Shown piece by piece: positions 1-6,750 of a DNA stretch of 64,000 nucleotides. Where the stretch lies: contig LBMP01000006.1 of assembly GCA_001184205.1 (NCBI GenBank), positions 62,001 through 126,000 on the forward strand, read 5' to 3'. Position numbers and translations under genes: made by a program. The stretch is from Desulfocarbo indianensis. GTDB lineage: Bacteria > Desulfobacterota > Desulfarculia > Desulfarculales > Desulfarculaceae. Position 1 is the stretch's first letter. The number at the start of each line of letters is the position of its first letter. The notes beneath the pieces were generated by a model, which searched no databases, was not told where the DNA came from, and saw only the letters and a list, made by a program, of their open reading frames with translations.

Positions 1-137
1 TCCAGATCCTCCAAAGACATCAGAGCCGCGCCCCTGTGGCCCTTGCGGGTGATGCGTATACGTTCTTTGCCATAAGTGACGCGATTCATAAGGTCGGCGA
101 TTTCCTTTTTTACCTGAGAGACGCCTACTTCAGCCAT
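1..137 (-). CDS. Phd/YefM-type antitoxin, N-terminal part (runs off the left edge)
   Basis: Reading the minus strand from an ATG at 137 gives 45 codons open to the window edge. They start MAEVGVSQVKKEIADLMNRV and continue into an RIRITRKG...AALMSLEDL segment. This is the classic layout of a Phd/YefM (prevent-host-death) antitoxin: an N-terminal DNA-binding beta-alpha unit followed by the conserved 'ALMSLEDLE' strand. AGAGGTG lies a few bases upstream as ribosome binding site. Family members repress their own promoter and neutralise a RelE/ParE/Doc-type toxin usually encoded directly downstream, which here would be beyond the left edge. The gene diverges from the XPB/Bax1 pair. The toxin partner cannot be seen. 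Confidence 0.8.
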   Translation of the reverse strand, partial: MAEVGVSQVKKEIADLMNRVTYGKERIRITRKGHRGAALMSLEDL

Positions 138-328
138 GTGACACCTCTCTGGTACAAGTTGTCCTACTTAGCTATCTTGATCAAATAATAACAAGACGGT
201 GGCGTTGTGGCATAAGTATAATGGGAAACAATGTGGTCCCGGCTGGGAAAGAGCGATACTTCTCGACCGTCAATTCGGGCTATATTAATCAATTACTGAA
301 CATAGTTGGTGATAAAAAGGAGCCCGGC

Positions 329-1720
329 TTGAAACCGTCTCTGGCATTCGACCGTGGGACCTTGTGCCTGACAGGCATCGGGCAGACAAGGCTGCCCCAA
401 GGCCTGGGAAGTGATTTGTGGCAATGGGACAAAAGGTCATTGTTGTGGCGCTGTGATGCCCTGCACTACACCGAGGTCTTGGAGCGGATCGGAAAAGCCG
501 GTTTGGGTGTCATCGACACCGTGCCCCGTTGGCGGGATGTGCGTTGGGGCCGGATAAACCTCCCCGTGCTGCGGACTGAGCAGAATGAGGCCGTGGACGC
601 CTGGCTGGGCAGCGGAGCGGGCCTGGTGATCATGCCTACCGGCACGGGCAAGACCGAGGTGGCCCTGGCCATAATGAAACAGACTGCGGTGTCGACCCTG
701 GTGGTGGCTCCGGTGCGTGATCTCATGTATCAGTGGCACCAGCGCATCCTGCGCGGCCTCAACTACGATGCCGGCATTATCGGCGATAATATCTACGATC
801 TCAAAGCGGTCTCTGTAACCACCTACGATAGTGCCTACATCCATATGGATAAGCTGGGCGACCATTTCGGCATGATCGTGTTCGACGAGTGCCACCACCT
901 GCCTGGACGCCTGCGGCGTGACGCCGCCGTGATGTGCGCCGCTCCCATGCGTCTGGGGTTGACCGCAACTCCCGAGCGCTCGGACGGCAGGCACGTTGAC
1001 CTGGAATGGCTCATTGGGCCCAAGCTGTACGAGATGCCTCTGGCAAAGGCGAGGGGACGCACCCTGGCCGAGTATGAGGTGGTGAGAATACCTGTGCACC
1101 TCAACCCTGAGGAGCGGGCCAGGTACGATTCGCTTTCCCGGCATGTGCGCGGTTTCATGTATGAGCGGCGAAAGGATCAGGATGGCTACTCCTGGGAAGA
1201 CCTGTGCGCGGAGACGTGCAAGGACCCGGGGGCACGCAGGGCGCAGAAGGCATACTTCGCCAAACAAGCCATCGAGGACCGGGCCGAAGAAAAACTACGG
1301 GTGCTGGAAGACCTCTTTCGCCTGCATGCCGACGCCATGGTAATAGTCTTTACCGGCTCCAATGCCATGGCCCGTGACGTGAGCCTCAGGTTCCTCATCC
1401 CTTGCCTGCTCAACCACTCCAAGAAGCACGAGAGGCGGGACATCCTGGAGGGCTTTGCCCGGGGAGATTACCCGGCAATCGTGGCCAACCAGGTGCTGGA
1501 CGAGGGGGTGGACGTGCCCAAGGCCAAGGTGGCGGTGGTTTTGGGCGGCAAATCATCCAGCCGGCAAGCCATACAACGTTTGGGCCGGGTGTTGCGCAAG
1601 TCCGGTTCGGACAAGGCGGTGCTGTATGAAGTAGTGTGCGAAGAAACCAAGGAGGAGATGCGCTCCCGGCGGCGCAGGAGAAACGATGCTTACCAGGGAA
1701 CACGGCATCGCCGAATATAA
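329..1720 (+). CDS. XPB-like superfamily 2 DNA helicase
   Basis: An SF2 helicase of the archaeal/bacterial XPB (ERCC3) type. Counting from an upstream ATG at 221, the motifs are Walker A PTGTGKT (139-145), DECH box (222-225), LTATPERSDG (247-256), VLDEGVDVP (425-433) and QRLGRVLR (452-459). The ATG at 221 has no Shine-Dalgarno. A TTG at 329 in the same frame is preceded by AAGGAG at a 6-nt spacing and begins just before the XPB N-terminal strand (SLAFDRGTLCL), so I place the start there, giving 463 aa. XPB unwinds DNA with ATP, and in archaea it works with the nuclease Bax1. The next gene overlaps by 35 bp and is a Bax1 homologue, which strongly supports the call. The product is expected to be cytosolic. 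Other SF2 helicases are possible, but the partner argues against them. Confidence 0.85.
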   Translation: MKPSLAFDRGTLCLTGIGQTRLPQGLGSDLWQWDKRSLLWRCDALHYTEVLERIGKAGLGVIDTVPRWRDVRWGRINLPVLRTEQNEAVDAWLGSGAGLVIMPTGTGKTEVALAIMKQTAVSTLVVAPVRDLMYQWHQRILRGLNYDAGIIGDNIYDLKAVSVTTYDSAYIHMDKLGDHFGMIVFDECHHLPGRLRRDAAVMCAAPMRLGLTATPERSDGRHVDLEWLIGPKLYEMPLAKARGRTLAEYEVVRIPVHLNPEERARYDSLSRHVRGFMYERRKDQDGYSWEDLCAETCKDPGARRAQKAYFAKQAIEDRAEEKLRVLEDLFRLHADAMVIVFTGSNAMARDVSLRFLIPCLLNHSKKHERRDILEGFARGDYPAIVANQVLDEGVDVPKAKVAVVLGGKSSSRQAIQRLGRVLRKSGSDKAVLYEVVCEETKEEMRSRRRRRNDAYQGTRHRRI

Positions 1721-2915
1721 AGATGGCCGCATAATACCGGACAGGCTGACCACCGGGCGGCATGGTCACTACCGGGACTATGCCCAGGCCATGTTGGAGG
1801 CGTACCGGCAAGGCCGGGGCAACACCCGCAGAAATCTGCATCGTCAGGTGGCCTTAATCTTTATCGAGGAGGACGATTGCCCATCCCGCCGCATTGAGGC
1901 CTTTTGCAAGCTTTTGGACGACGCAAGCACCTTTTCCCGCGATCCCAAGGGAGAGGCGGCCAAGCTGCGGCGAAAAGTCTTCCGACTGTCAGCACCGAGT
2001 CACCCTCTGGTACAGGAGGCGGACCGGCTGTTCGAACATACCGAACAGCAAACCAAAGAGCGGATAGCCGCAGAACTGGGGACCGACTGGGGCGAAATCG
2101 AGGATGCCCTTTTCGCGGACGTGATGGAGTTTCATAGTCTGCTGAGCTTCCCTGGCTATGATGAGGATGCCGCCGCCTTGCTCTCCCGCTACAACGTGGC
2201 CCAGGTCCAGGTGGCTCTGTATTGGGCCACTGAAATGGTGATCTGGGCGGACCAGGACTTCAAGACCATTCTCCGCTACATCAAGTTGGCCGGCCTGCTG
2301 CATAGGATTCGGCGAATCAGGCCCGGAGCCTACGAAATCAAATTGGACGGCCCTGCTTCGCTGCTGCGCAAGACCCGCCGCTATGGGGCGGCCATGGCGA
2401 GGCTCATTCCCAAGCTCTTGGCCTGTCACGGCTGGCGCATGAAGGCTCGGGTGCAGACGCCGCGCCAGGGCTTTGAGGTCTCTTTGGCGCTGTCGTCAGA
2501 GGATGGGCTCAGCAGTCCCTTGTCCGCTCCGAGTGAGTTCGATTCCGGCGTGGAGGAGGCCTTCGCCCGCAAGTGGGGCGAGCAGCCGAGAGAAGGCTGG
2601 CGGCTTATCCGGGAAGGCGAGGTGCTGCACAAGGGCCAGAAGGTCTTTGTACCCGACTTTGTGTTCGAGCATGAAGACGGCCGCCGAGTGATCATGGAGA
2701 TCGTGGGGTTTTGGACCGAAGGGTACCTGAAGGAGAAGGTGCAGACCCTCAGGGAATTCAGAGAGCACCACAACATCCTGCTGGCCGTGGGGGAGGCTGG
2801 GGCCGAGCGCATCAGTGGTCTACCGGAAGGGACCATTTTTTATAAAAGCGCCCTGCTCATCAAGGATGTGCTGGCGAGGTTGACGCAGGAGGAAACGGTA
2901 AAAGGCATGAATTGA
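1686..2915 (+). CDS. Bax1-like (DUF790) nuclease partner of XPB
   Basis: A 409-aa protein of the DUF790/Bax1 family ('binds archaeal XPB'). The N-terminal region (1-230) is the XPB-binding part of the family. The C-terminal third carries a PD-(D/E)XK-like nuclease core: VPDFVF with D324, IMEIVGFW with E338, and lysines K349/K351 after it. In archaea Bax1 is a structure-specific endonuclease that XPB stimulates, proposed to act in nucleotide excision repair. The ATG at 1686 has CAGGAG about 5 nt upstream and overlaps the helicase end, so the two are translationally coupled. Whether the pair repairs DNA here or attacks foreign DNA cannot be told from sequence; its position next to toxin-antitoxin cassettes and an integration scar is suggestive. 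Confidence 0.85.
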   Translation: MLTREHGIAEYKDGRIIPDRLTTGRHGHYRDYAQAMLEAYRQGRGNTRRNLHRQVALIFIEEDDCPSRRIEAFCKLLDDASTFSRDPKGEAAKLRRKVFRLSAPSHPLVQEADRLFEHTEQQTKERIAAELGTDWGEIEDALFADVMEFHSLLSFPGYDEDAAALLSRYNVAQVQVALYWATEMVIWADQDFKTILRYIKLAGLLHRIRRIRPGAYEIKLDGPASLLRKTRRYGAAMARLIPKLLACHGWRMKARVQTPRQGFEVSLALSSEDGLSSPLSAPSEFDSGVEEAFARKWGEQPREGWRLIREGEVLHKGQKVFVPDFVFEHEDGRRVIMEIVGFWTEGYLKEKVQTLREFREHHNILLAVGEAGAERISGLPEGTIFYKSALLIKDVLARLTQEETVKGMN

Positions 2916-2972
2916 GGCTTGAACCACTCCTGGCAGTTCCTCATATTACCCACATCCTTAATGAGGCGAGAG

Positions 2973-3137
2973 GGTTGGCCGCGATTTCAGGGAGTAGATA
3001 TGGAGTAGATGGAATTCTCCGGCACGTATTTTCAGGTACTTACAGGTATCCTCCGGGACGCGGCCCGTTTTTGCCAACCATTTGATATTTTAGAAAAAAG
3101 ATGTGATATCCCGCTGTTAGCGATAGTGTTTTTTGGG
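2973..3137 (+). repeat. 165-bp direct repeat, left copy
   Basis: This non-coding stretch recurs at 5370-5534 with the same length. The first 79 bp and the last roughly 33 bp are identical and the middle is diverged. It contains tandem GGAGTAGAT units like arm-type sites. The copies lie in direct orientation about 2.4 kb apart and bracket the hypothetical/DUF3024/HEPN-MNT genes, as the ends of a small integrated cassette would. Unlike the right copy, this one is followed by only a faint resemblance to the tRNA-Asp sequence. Confidence 0.9.
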
Positions 3138-3198
3138 ACTGAAACTCTGAAGGCCAGACTGGACGTGCCGGATAGGGCTGGTTAGGAAAGGAGCAGCT

Positions 3199-3783
3199 GT
3201 GTCGTATCATAATGAAGATATGGGTGAGCTTTTTTGGGAGGGCAAGGAGGAGCTTACAGAACTAACGTTGGCCGAAATCGAAAGGGCGCTTCTCGATGAC
3301 AGCCTGGCTGATCTGGCCACGGAGTTCAAGCAGGAGACATTCGGGGACATCCAGGATCGGATGCTGGAGGAGTTGGCCGGTCCTGAAACGGCCCCTCAAT
3401 ACATGGGCAGACCGCCGGAGCTTGACGAAATCGACCAAGCCATCCACGAGGCCGGGGCCGAGAGCATCACGGGAGAGCCGGCGGCGCATTCAAGGGAACA
3501 GCTGCGGCTCAGTGACGAGATGCCCATCATCAAGCCCGGCCAGCGGGAATCCATCCCCGACCCTCTGGTGTTTGGCGGGCAGCCTGAAACCGCCCTGATC
3601 GAAGAAGGCATAAATGACGGTGACCCGGAATTGCTTGAAACCCTATTGGGAGGAAATGAGCACGAAGGGTTCAGGGAATCGCTTCAAGAAAGAGGGCATG
3701 AGTGGCCGCCCAAGCCGTTGGGCATGGATGACATTGGCGGAGAACCGACAATGACCGCGCCGAGGAACCGCCCAGCCGGATGA
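3199..3783 (+). CDS. Acidic hypothetical protein
   Basis: 194 aa, starting at GTG with AAAGGAG 5 nt upstream, a strong start. The protein is rich in Glu, Asp and Pro (for example DELLETLLGG-like and EEGINDGDPELLE stretches). It has no signal peptide, no predicted membrane segment and no motif I recognise. It begins about 60 bp after the left 165-bp repeat, so it is cargo of the repeat-flanked cassette. Its acidic, low-complexity character could suit a DNA mimic or an anti-restriction-type protein, but that is speculation; the function is unknown. Confidence 0.65.
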   Translation: MSYHNEDMGELFWEGKEELTELTLAEIERALLDDSLADLATEFKQETFGDIQDRMLEELAGPETAPQYMGRPPELDEIDQAIHEAGAESITGEPAAHSREQLRLSDEMPIIKPGQRESIPDPLVFGGQPETALIEEGINDGDPELLETLLGGNEHEGFRESLQERGHEWPPKPLGMDDIGGEPTMTAPRNRPAG

Positions 3784-3829
3784 AGTATAGGGCTCCTTAC
3801 ACAAACAGGAGGTAGGCAGTTGCGGCGGG

Positions 3830-4180
3830 CTATCCCCAGAAAATGCCGGTGCGGTCTTCTTCGACCTTTGCAATGAGCGTCTCGATATTCTTCACCGGAT
3901 TGGCCAGGTCATACTTGTGCCAGCGGCCATTGCGGTCGGCGCAGTACAAGGTCCATTTATTAGTGCCCGGATCATAGCGGAACTGGGCAATGGGCAGGCT
4001 GGTCCACTCTTCGCTGTCGGGCTTGTCCCAGCGGGGCCGCTCCTCGAACACGGTGACAGAGTTGCCGCGAATCCTGTAGGCGATCCTAAGCTTGTCCCTC
4101 ACATGGGGCGGGACCTTGCCCTCGCAGTACGCGCCAAGCTTGGTGTCCACCTGCTTGCGGATGAATTCGGGAAGCGGCAT
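3830..4180 (-). CDS. DUF3024 family protein
   Basis: 116 aa matching the DUF3024 pattern from end to end: an N-terminal helix (PEFIRKQVDTKLGAYCE), the VPPHVRDKLRIAYRIRGNSV core, VFEERPRW, AQFRYDPGTNKWTLYCADR, and the family's typical C-terminus DRTGIFWG. The function of DUF3024 is unknown. A weak AAAGG lies about 10 nt before the ATG. It sits 62 bp downstream of the HEPN gene on the same strand and may be the last gene of that operon. Like its neighbours it lies inside the 165-bp repeat-flanked cassette. Confidence 0.85.
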   Translation of the reverse strand: MPLPEFIRKQVDTKLGAYCEGKVPPHVRDKLRIAYRIRGNSVTVFEERPRWDKPDSEEWTSLPIAQFRYDPGTNKWTLYCADRNGRWHKYDLANPVKNIETLIAKVEEDRTGIFWG

Positions 4181-4241
4181 TTATTCTATACCTTTAAACC
4201 AAAATGAATGCTGCCCTGAAAGAACCCGGGCATGATGACTA

Positions 4242-4679
4242 TTACAGCAGTTCCGGATAGCCGTTCTTCAGCCATGTTTCAACGCGCGAACGAATATCCT
4301 TGGCAAGGGAGTACATCTCATCCGCTTCCTGTTCGGAGACAGTGCCTGCCCGTTCATAGTCGCTGATGTTTCTCTTTTTACGGAAGTGGTCAAAGACCAG
4401 GATCAAGTCGTCTTCCATGCCGATGGTATGGACCAGCGATTGGATCACCCGGTAGTGTTTGTTGGCGCGTGACGACCTGTACCCAGCCGCCGCCAGGGCA
4501 GCCACTGCCGCTTGCAGTGCGGCGTTATAGGCAATATTCAGCCGCCAGTCCGGGCTCAGCCCAGGAGTAAGGGCTTGGTCAAGGTCCCGGTCGGCAATGG
4601 CCAGAAGATCTCCGATCTCACCGGGACTGGTATTATGCTCGGTGAGCCAGCCGTTACCCAGCCAGTTTGGCAAGCTCAT
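4242..4679 (-). CDS. HEPN-domain protein, toxin-like partner of the MNT gene
   Basis: 145 aa, all-helical in appearance, with the C-terminal RKKRNISDYE stretch typical of HEPN proteins paired with minimal nucleotidyltransferases. The classic RX4-6H RNase motif is altered (RNxxxY instead of RNxxxH). HEPN toxins are RNases that their MNT partner silences by adding AMP to a Tyr near this motif. I start at the second ATG (4679), because GGAG lies 6 nt before it; the ATG at 4685 would touch the GGAG. It overlaps the upstream MNT gene by 26 bp, so the two are coupled. The toxin role is inferred from pairing; loss of the His may mean a non-nucleolytic variant. Confidence 0.75.
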   Translation of the reverse strand: MSLPNWLGNGWLTEHNTSPGEIGDLLAIADRDLDQALTPGLSPDWRLNIAYNAALQAAVAALAAAGYRSSRANKHYRVIQSLVHTIGMEDDLILVFDHFRKKRNISDYERAGTVSEQEADEMYSLAKDIRSRVETWLKNGYPELL

Positions 4680-5358
4680 CTTCATCTCCGATCAGGAACC
4701 ACTTGGGCTCTGGCATTATGGATTTAATAAAGTGCTGCCCATCAGCCGCTTTGCTGATGAACTCTTCTTCCGGATAGACGGTGGGATTTATCTCCCGGCC
4801 AATGGTCTCCTGCAAGGGAGACAGAACCCTGACCAAATCCCGCAAGCTGACCGCACCCACGACCAACAAATCGACGTCGCTGTCTGAGGTTGCCTCTCCC
4901 TTGGGCAACGAACCGAAAACAAAGGCCACTGAAATGCGTTCGGTCAGGGGCGAAAGAGCCTCCTTGAGCAAGCCGGCCATACCGCTTGTTTTGAGCATCA
5001 AGGACTTCAACTCTGAGAAAACTGGGCAATCAGGGTTGGCTTGAAAGTGGACCTGGTTTCCTCGCCGCTCACGAGTGATAATGCCGGAATCGGCAAGCTG
5101 TTTCAGTTCCCTCTGGACGGCCCCCTGGCCGGCACCGCTCTCCCGCACCACCTGACGCAGGAAAAATGACTCATCAGGCCTGCCCAGAAGCAGGCCCAAT
5201 ATCGTCCTGCGGGTCTTGTTGAACAGGGCGGCGGCCAATTCATCTTGTTGGGTTATAGATACCATAACGGGTACGATTGTATCCAATTTGGGTTCATCGG
5301 TCAAGGGAATCGGTTTTTCACTCCTAGCAATTTTCCTCTTGCGCGACGCCATGTCCAA
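4654..5358 (-). CDS. MNT-type nucleotidyltransferase with N-terminal winged helix (antitoxin-like)
   Basis: 234 aa. Residues about 38-105 form a winged-helix DNA-binding domain (ALFNKTRRTILGLLL ... AVQRELKQLADSGIITRE), and residues about 140-225 a minimal nucleotidyltransferase with the signature FGSLPKGEATSDSDVDLLV (GS plus DxD). Such proteins AMPylate the HEPN toxin, and the wHTH domain can autoregulate the operon. An internal Met (VMVSITQQDEL) is an alternative start. Stop and start of the pair overlap. The upstream region lies directly against the right 165-bp repeat, so the promoter is within about 15 bp of the repeat or inside it. Confidence 0.8.
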   Translation of the reverse strand: MDMASRKRKIARSEKPIPLTDEPKLDTIVPVMVSITQQDELAAALFNKTRRTILGLLLGRPDESFFLRQVVRESGAGQGAVQRELKQLADSGIITRERRGNQVHFQANPDCPVFSELKSLMLKTSGMAGLLKEALSPLTERISVAFVFGSLPKGEATSDSDVDLLVVGAVSLRDLVRVLSPLQETIGREINPTVYPEEEFISKAADGQHFIKSIMPEPKWFLIGDEDELAKLAG

Positions 5359-5369
5359 CTAAACTCCAT

Positions 5370-5534
5370 GGTTGGCCGCGATTTCAGGGAGTAGATATGG
5401 AGTAGATGGAATTCTCCGGCACGTATTTTCAGGTACTTACAGGTATCCGTCGGTACGAGGGCCCATTTTCACAAATATTTGTATTTGTTGAAAAAAGGTG
5501 CGATATCCCGCTGTTAGCGATAGTGTTTTTTGGG
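5370..5534 (+). repeat. 165-bp direct repeat, right copy
   Basis: Partner of the repeat at 2973-3137. The first 79 bp and the last roughly 33 bp are identical, while about 50 bp in the middle are diverged. It runs straight into the tRNA-Asp 3' fragment at 5533, the arrangement expected for a tyrosine-recombinase attachment end (arm sites next to core). No integrase gene is visible in the window. Confidence 0.9.
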
Positions 5535-5580
5535 CCTGTCACACCGGAGGCCGCCGGTTCGAGCCCGGTCGTCCCCACCA
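5533..5580 (+). other. 3' half of a tRNA-Asp(GTC) gene (attachment-site remnant)
   Basis: The sequence starts in an anticodon loop (GGCCTGTCACACCGG, anticodon GTC) and continues through a variable loop, a T-arm (GCCGG TTCGAGC CCGGT folds as a 5-bp stem with a 7-nt loop), a 3' acceptor strand CGTCCCC, the discriminator A and an encoded CCA. The 5' half of a tRNA is not upstream; the 165-bp repeat is. This is therefore the duplicated 3' segment left by integration into tRNA-Asp, not a functional tRNA. Confidence 0.8.
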
Positions 5581-5581
5581 C

Positions 5582-5618
5582 TAGATAGCAAGAGGCCAGT
5601 CGATTTCGGCTGGCCTCT
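5582..5618 (+). repeat. 37-bp repeat identical to 19165-19201
   Basis: These 37 bp recur exactly at 19165-19201, and weaker similarity extends for roughly 45 bp further at both places. Both copies follow a CGTCCCC acceptor-like heptamer. They flank the whole B12-related block, so they look like duplicated flanks of a tRNA-Asp integration site. Confidence 0.9.
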
Positions 5619-5625
5619 TTTTTTT
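5591..5625 (+). terminator. Intrinsic terminator behind the tRNA-Asp 3' end
   Basis: AGAGGCCAG pairs perfectly with CTGGCCTCT around a 10-nt loop and is followed by a run of T. It would end the original tRNA-Asp transcript. A near copy with a weaker tail (GTTTTT) is at 19174-19206. Confidence 0.85.
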
Positions 5626-5803
5626 ATCAAAAATCGGGCTGGACATGGGATTGACGTAGGGCGGTTCTCAGTCGGCCCTGCCTCCACCATTTCGAGCCCT
5701 CCCTTGAGGATCTCCAAAGTAGGCTTCAGCCTCCGCGACTTGTTGATGTAGCGTTCGGCGGTCATCACGTCTAGGCTGGTGGTGGCCTCCCTTTGGGGGA
5801 AAG

Positions 5804-6139
5804 CTAGACGGCGGGTTGAAGGTTGCTTTGGCCGGTCATGTTCATGCTGCTTTTAAAGCCACCGGAGTATGCCTGATCGGGAGGCTTTCCGTCCCGCGCG
5901 GAAAGGGGGCTTTCGGAACTGTAGAAGTCGATGCAAGCCTTCAGGCCATGTCGGAGGATGGTCCCACCCTCGAATTCATTGATGTACGCTCATTCGTACT
6001 GCAACGGCCGCCACAGGCGCTCGATGAAGATGTTGTCCCGCCAGGCCCCCTTGCCGTCCATGGATAGCTTGATCTCGTGGCCTTTGCGCACCTTGGTGAG
6101 GGCCAGGGAGGTGAACTGGTTCCCCTGGTCTGTATTGAA
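5804..6139 (-). pseudogene. IS3-family transposase (OrfB) C-terminal remnant
   Basis: The minus strand from 6139 reads FNTDQGNQFTS, then LSMDGKGAWRDNIFIERLW, RPLQYE, a TGA stop, AYINEFEG, CIDFYSSESP and a terminal TAG at 5804. This is the end of the DDE domain of an IS3 OrfB transposase (DQG..FTS, catalytic Glu in NIFIERLW). The in-frame TGA at the YE/AY boundary and the absent N-terminus show it is dead. The approximately 180 bp to its left (5626-5803) hold nothing I recognise. Confidence 0.85.
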
Positions 6140-6284
6140 CGATGCGCTGTGCGTCTCGCGTTGGACCGTGTCTTATCTACATTTCTGTATGGCCAAACCA
6201 AATGAAGACGCCTGCCCAATTTTCGGGGACCACCGCGCCCACGATGGAGCCATTTTATTTGACATATCTTTTTTATATGATTGT

Positions 6285-6485
6285 CCTGCCCCGAGGATGG
6301 GTCCCTAACGGGGTTAAAAGGGAAGACGGTGCGAATCCGTCACGGTCCCGCCGCTGTAACCGGGGACGAAAGCCGCAGGCAACTCGCCGGGTCTCATGGA
6401 GCCGGTAATTGTCAAGCCACTGCCGAAAGGCGGGAAGGCGCGGCAAGTAGATTGATCTGGAAGTCAGAAGACCTGCCTGTCCTGA
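6285..6485 (+). promoter_or_regulatory. Cobalamin (B12) riboswitch
   Basis: The leader shows the typical elements in order: GGTGCGAATCCGTC, CCCGCCGCTGTAACCGG, AGCCACTGCC, GGGAAGGCGCGGC and the terminal GAAGTCAGAAGACCTGCC B12-box region. B12 riboswitches shut off downstream genes when adenosylcobalamin is abundant. The first gene downstream is a TonB-dependent receptor, followed by cobN and btuFCD genes, which fits. The roughly 100 nt after it contain complementary segments and the hairpin at 6592-6624, the likely expression platform. Confidence 0.95.
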
Positions 6486-6591
6486 AATAGACCCGCCACG
6501 GCTTGCGCGGAACGGCTATCGGGCAACTCCCCTTGAGTTGTACCCGTAAACGGGTCTCTTCAGGGGTGATCAAGTAAGACGGGTGCAATCC

Positions 6592-6624
6592 CCCCTGGTC
6601 CTTTTAGGACCAGGGGTTTTTTTT
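6592..6624 (+). terminator. Terminator of the B12 riboswitch leader
   Basis: CCCCTGGTCC and GGACCAGGGG form a perfect 10-bp stem with a short TTTTA-type loop, followed by eight T residues. It stands between the riboswitch and the receptor gene, so it is the expected OFF-state terminator. Confidence 0.9.
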
Positions 6625-6750
6625 ATTGGTAGCCCCGGAGCCTGCGCGAAATCTAAGAAGCTGCGGCCTGTTGGTAACGGAAGGAAGCTGGTTATTTTCG
6701 GATTCACAAAGGAGAACAGCACGAGAACGCGGGCCATCAGATTTTTCTGC

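Noticed and set aside
437-1267. Long open frame antisense to the XPB helicase
   Set aside because: It mirrors the helicase codons in GC-rich DNA, has no ribosome site and no family features.
5514-5768. 84-codon minus-strand frame across the tRNA fragment and terminator
   Set aside because: It translates the tRNA and terminator sequence. Its first 40 residues faintly resemble a protein tail, but I cannot name a family.
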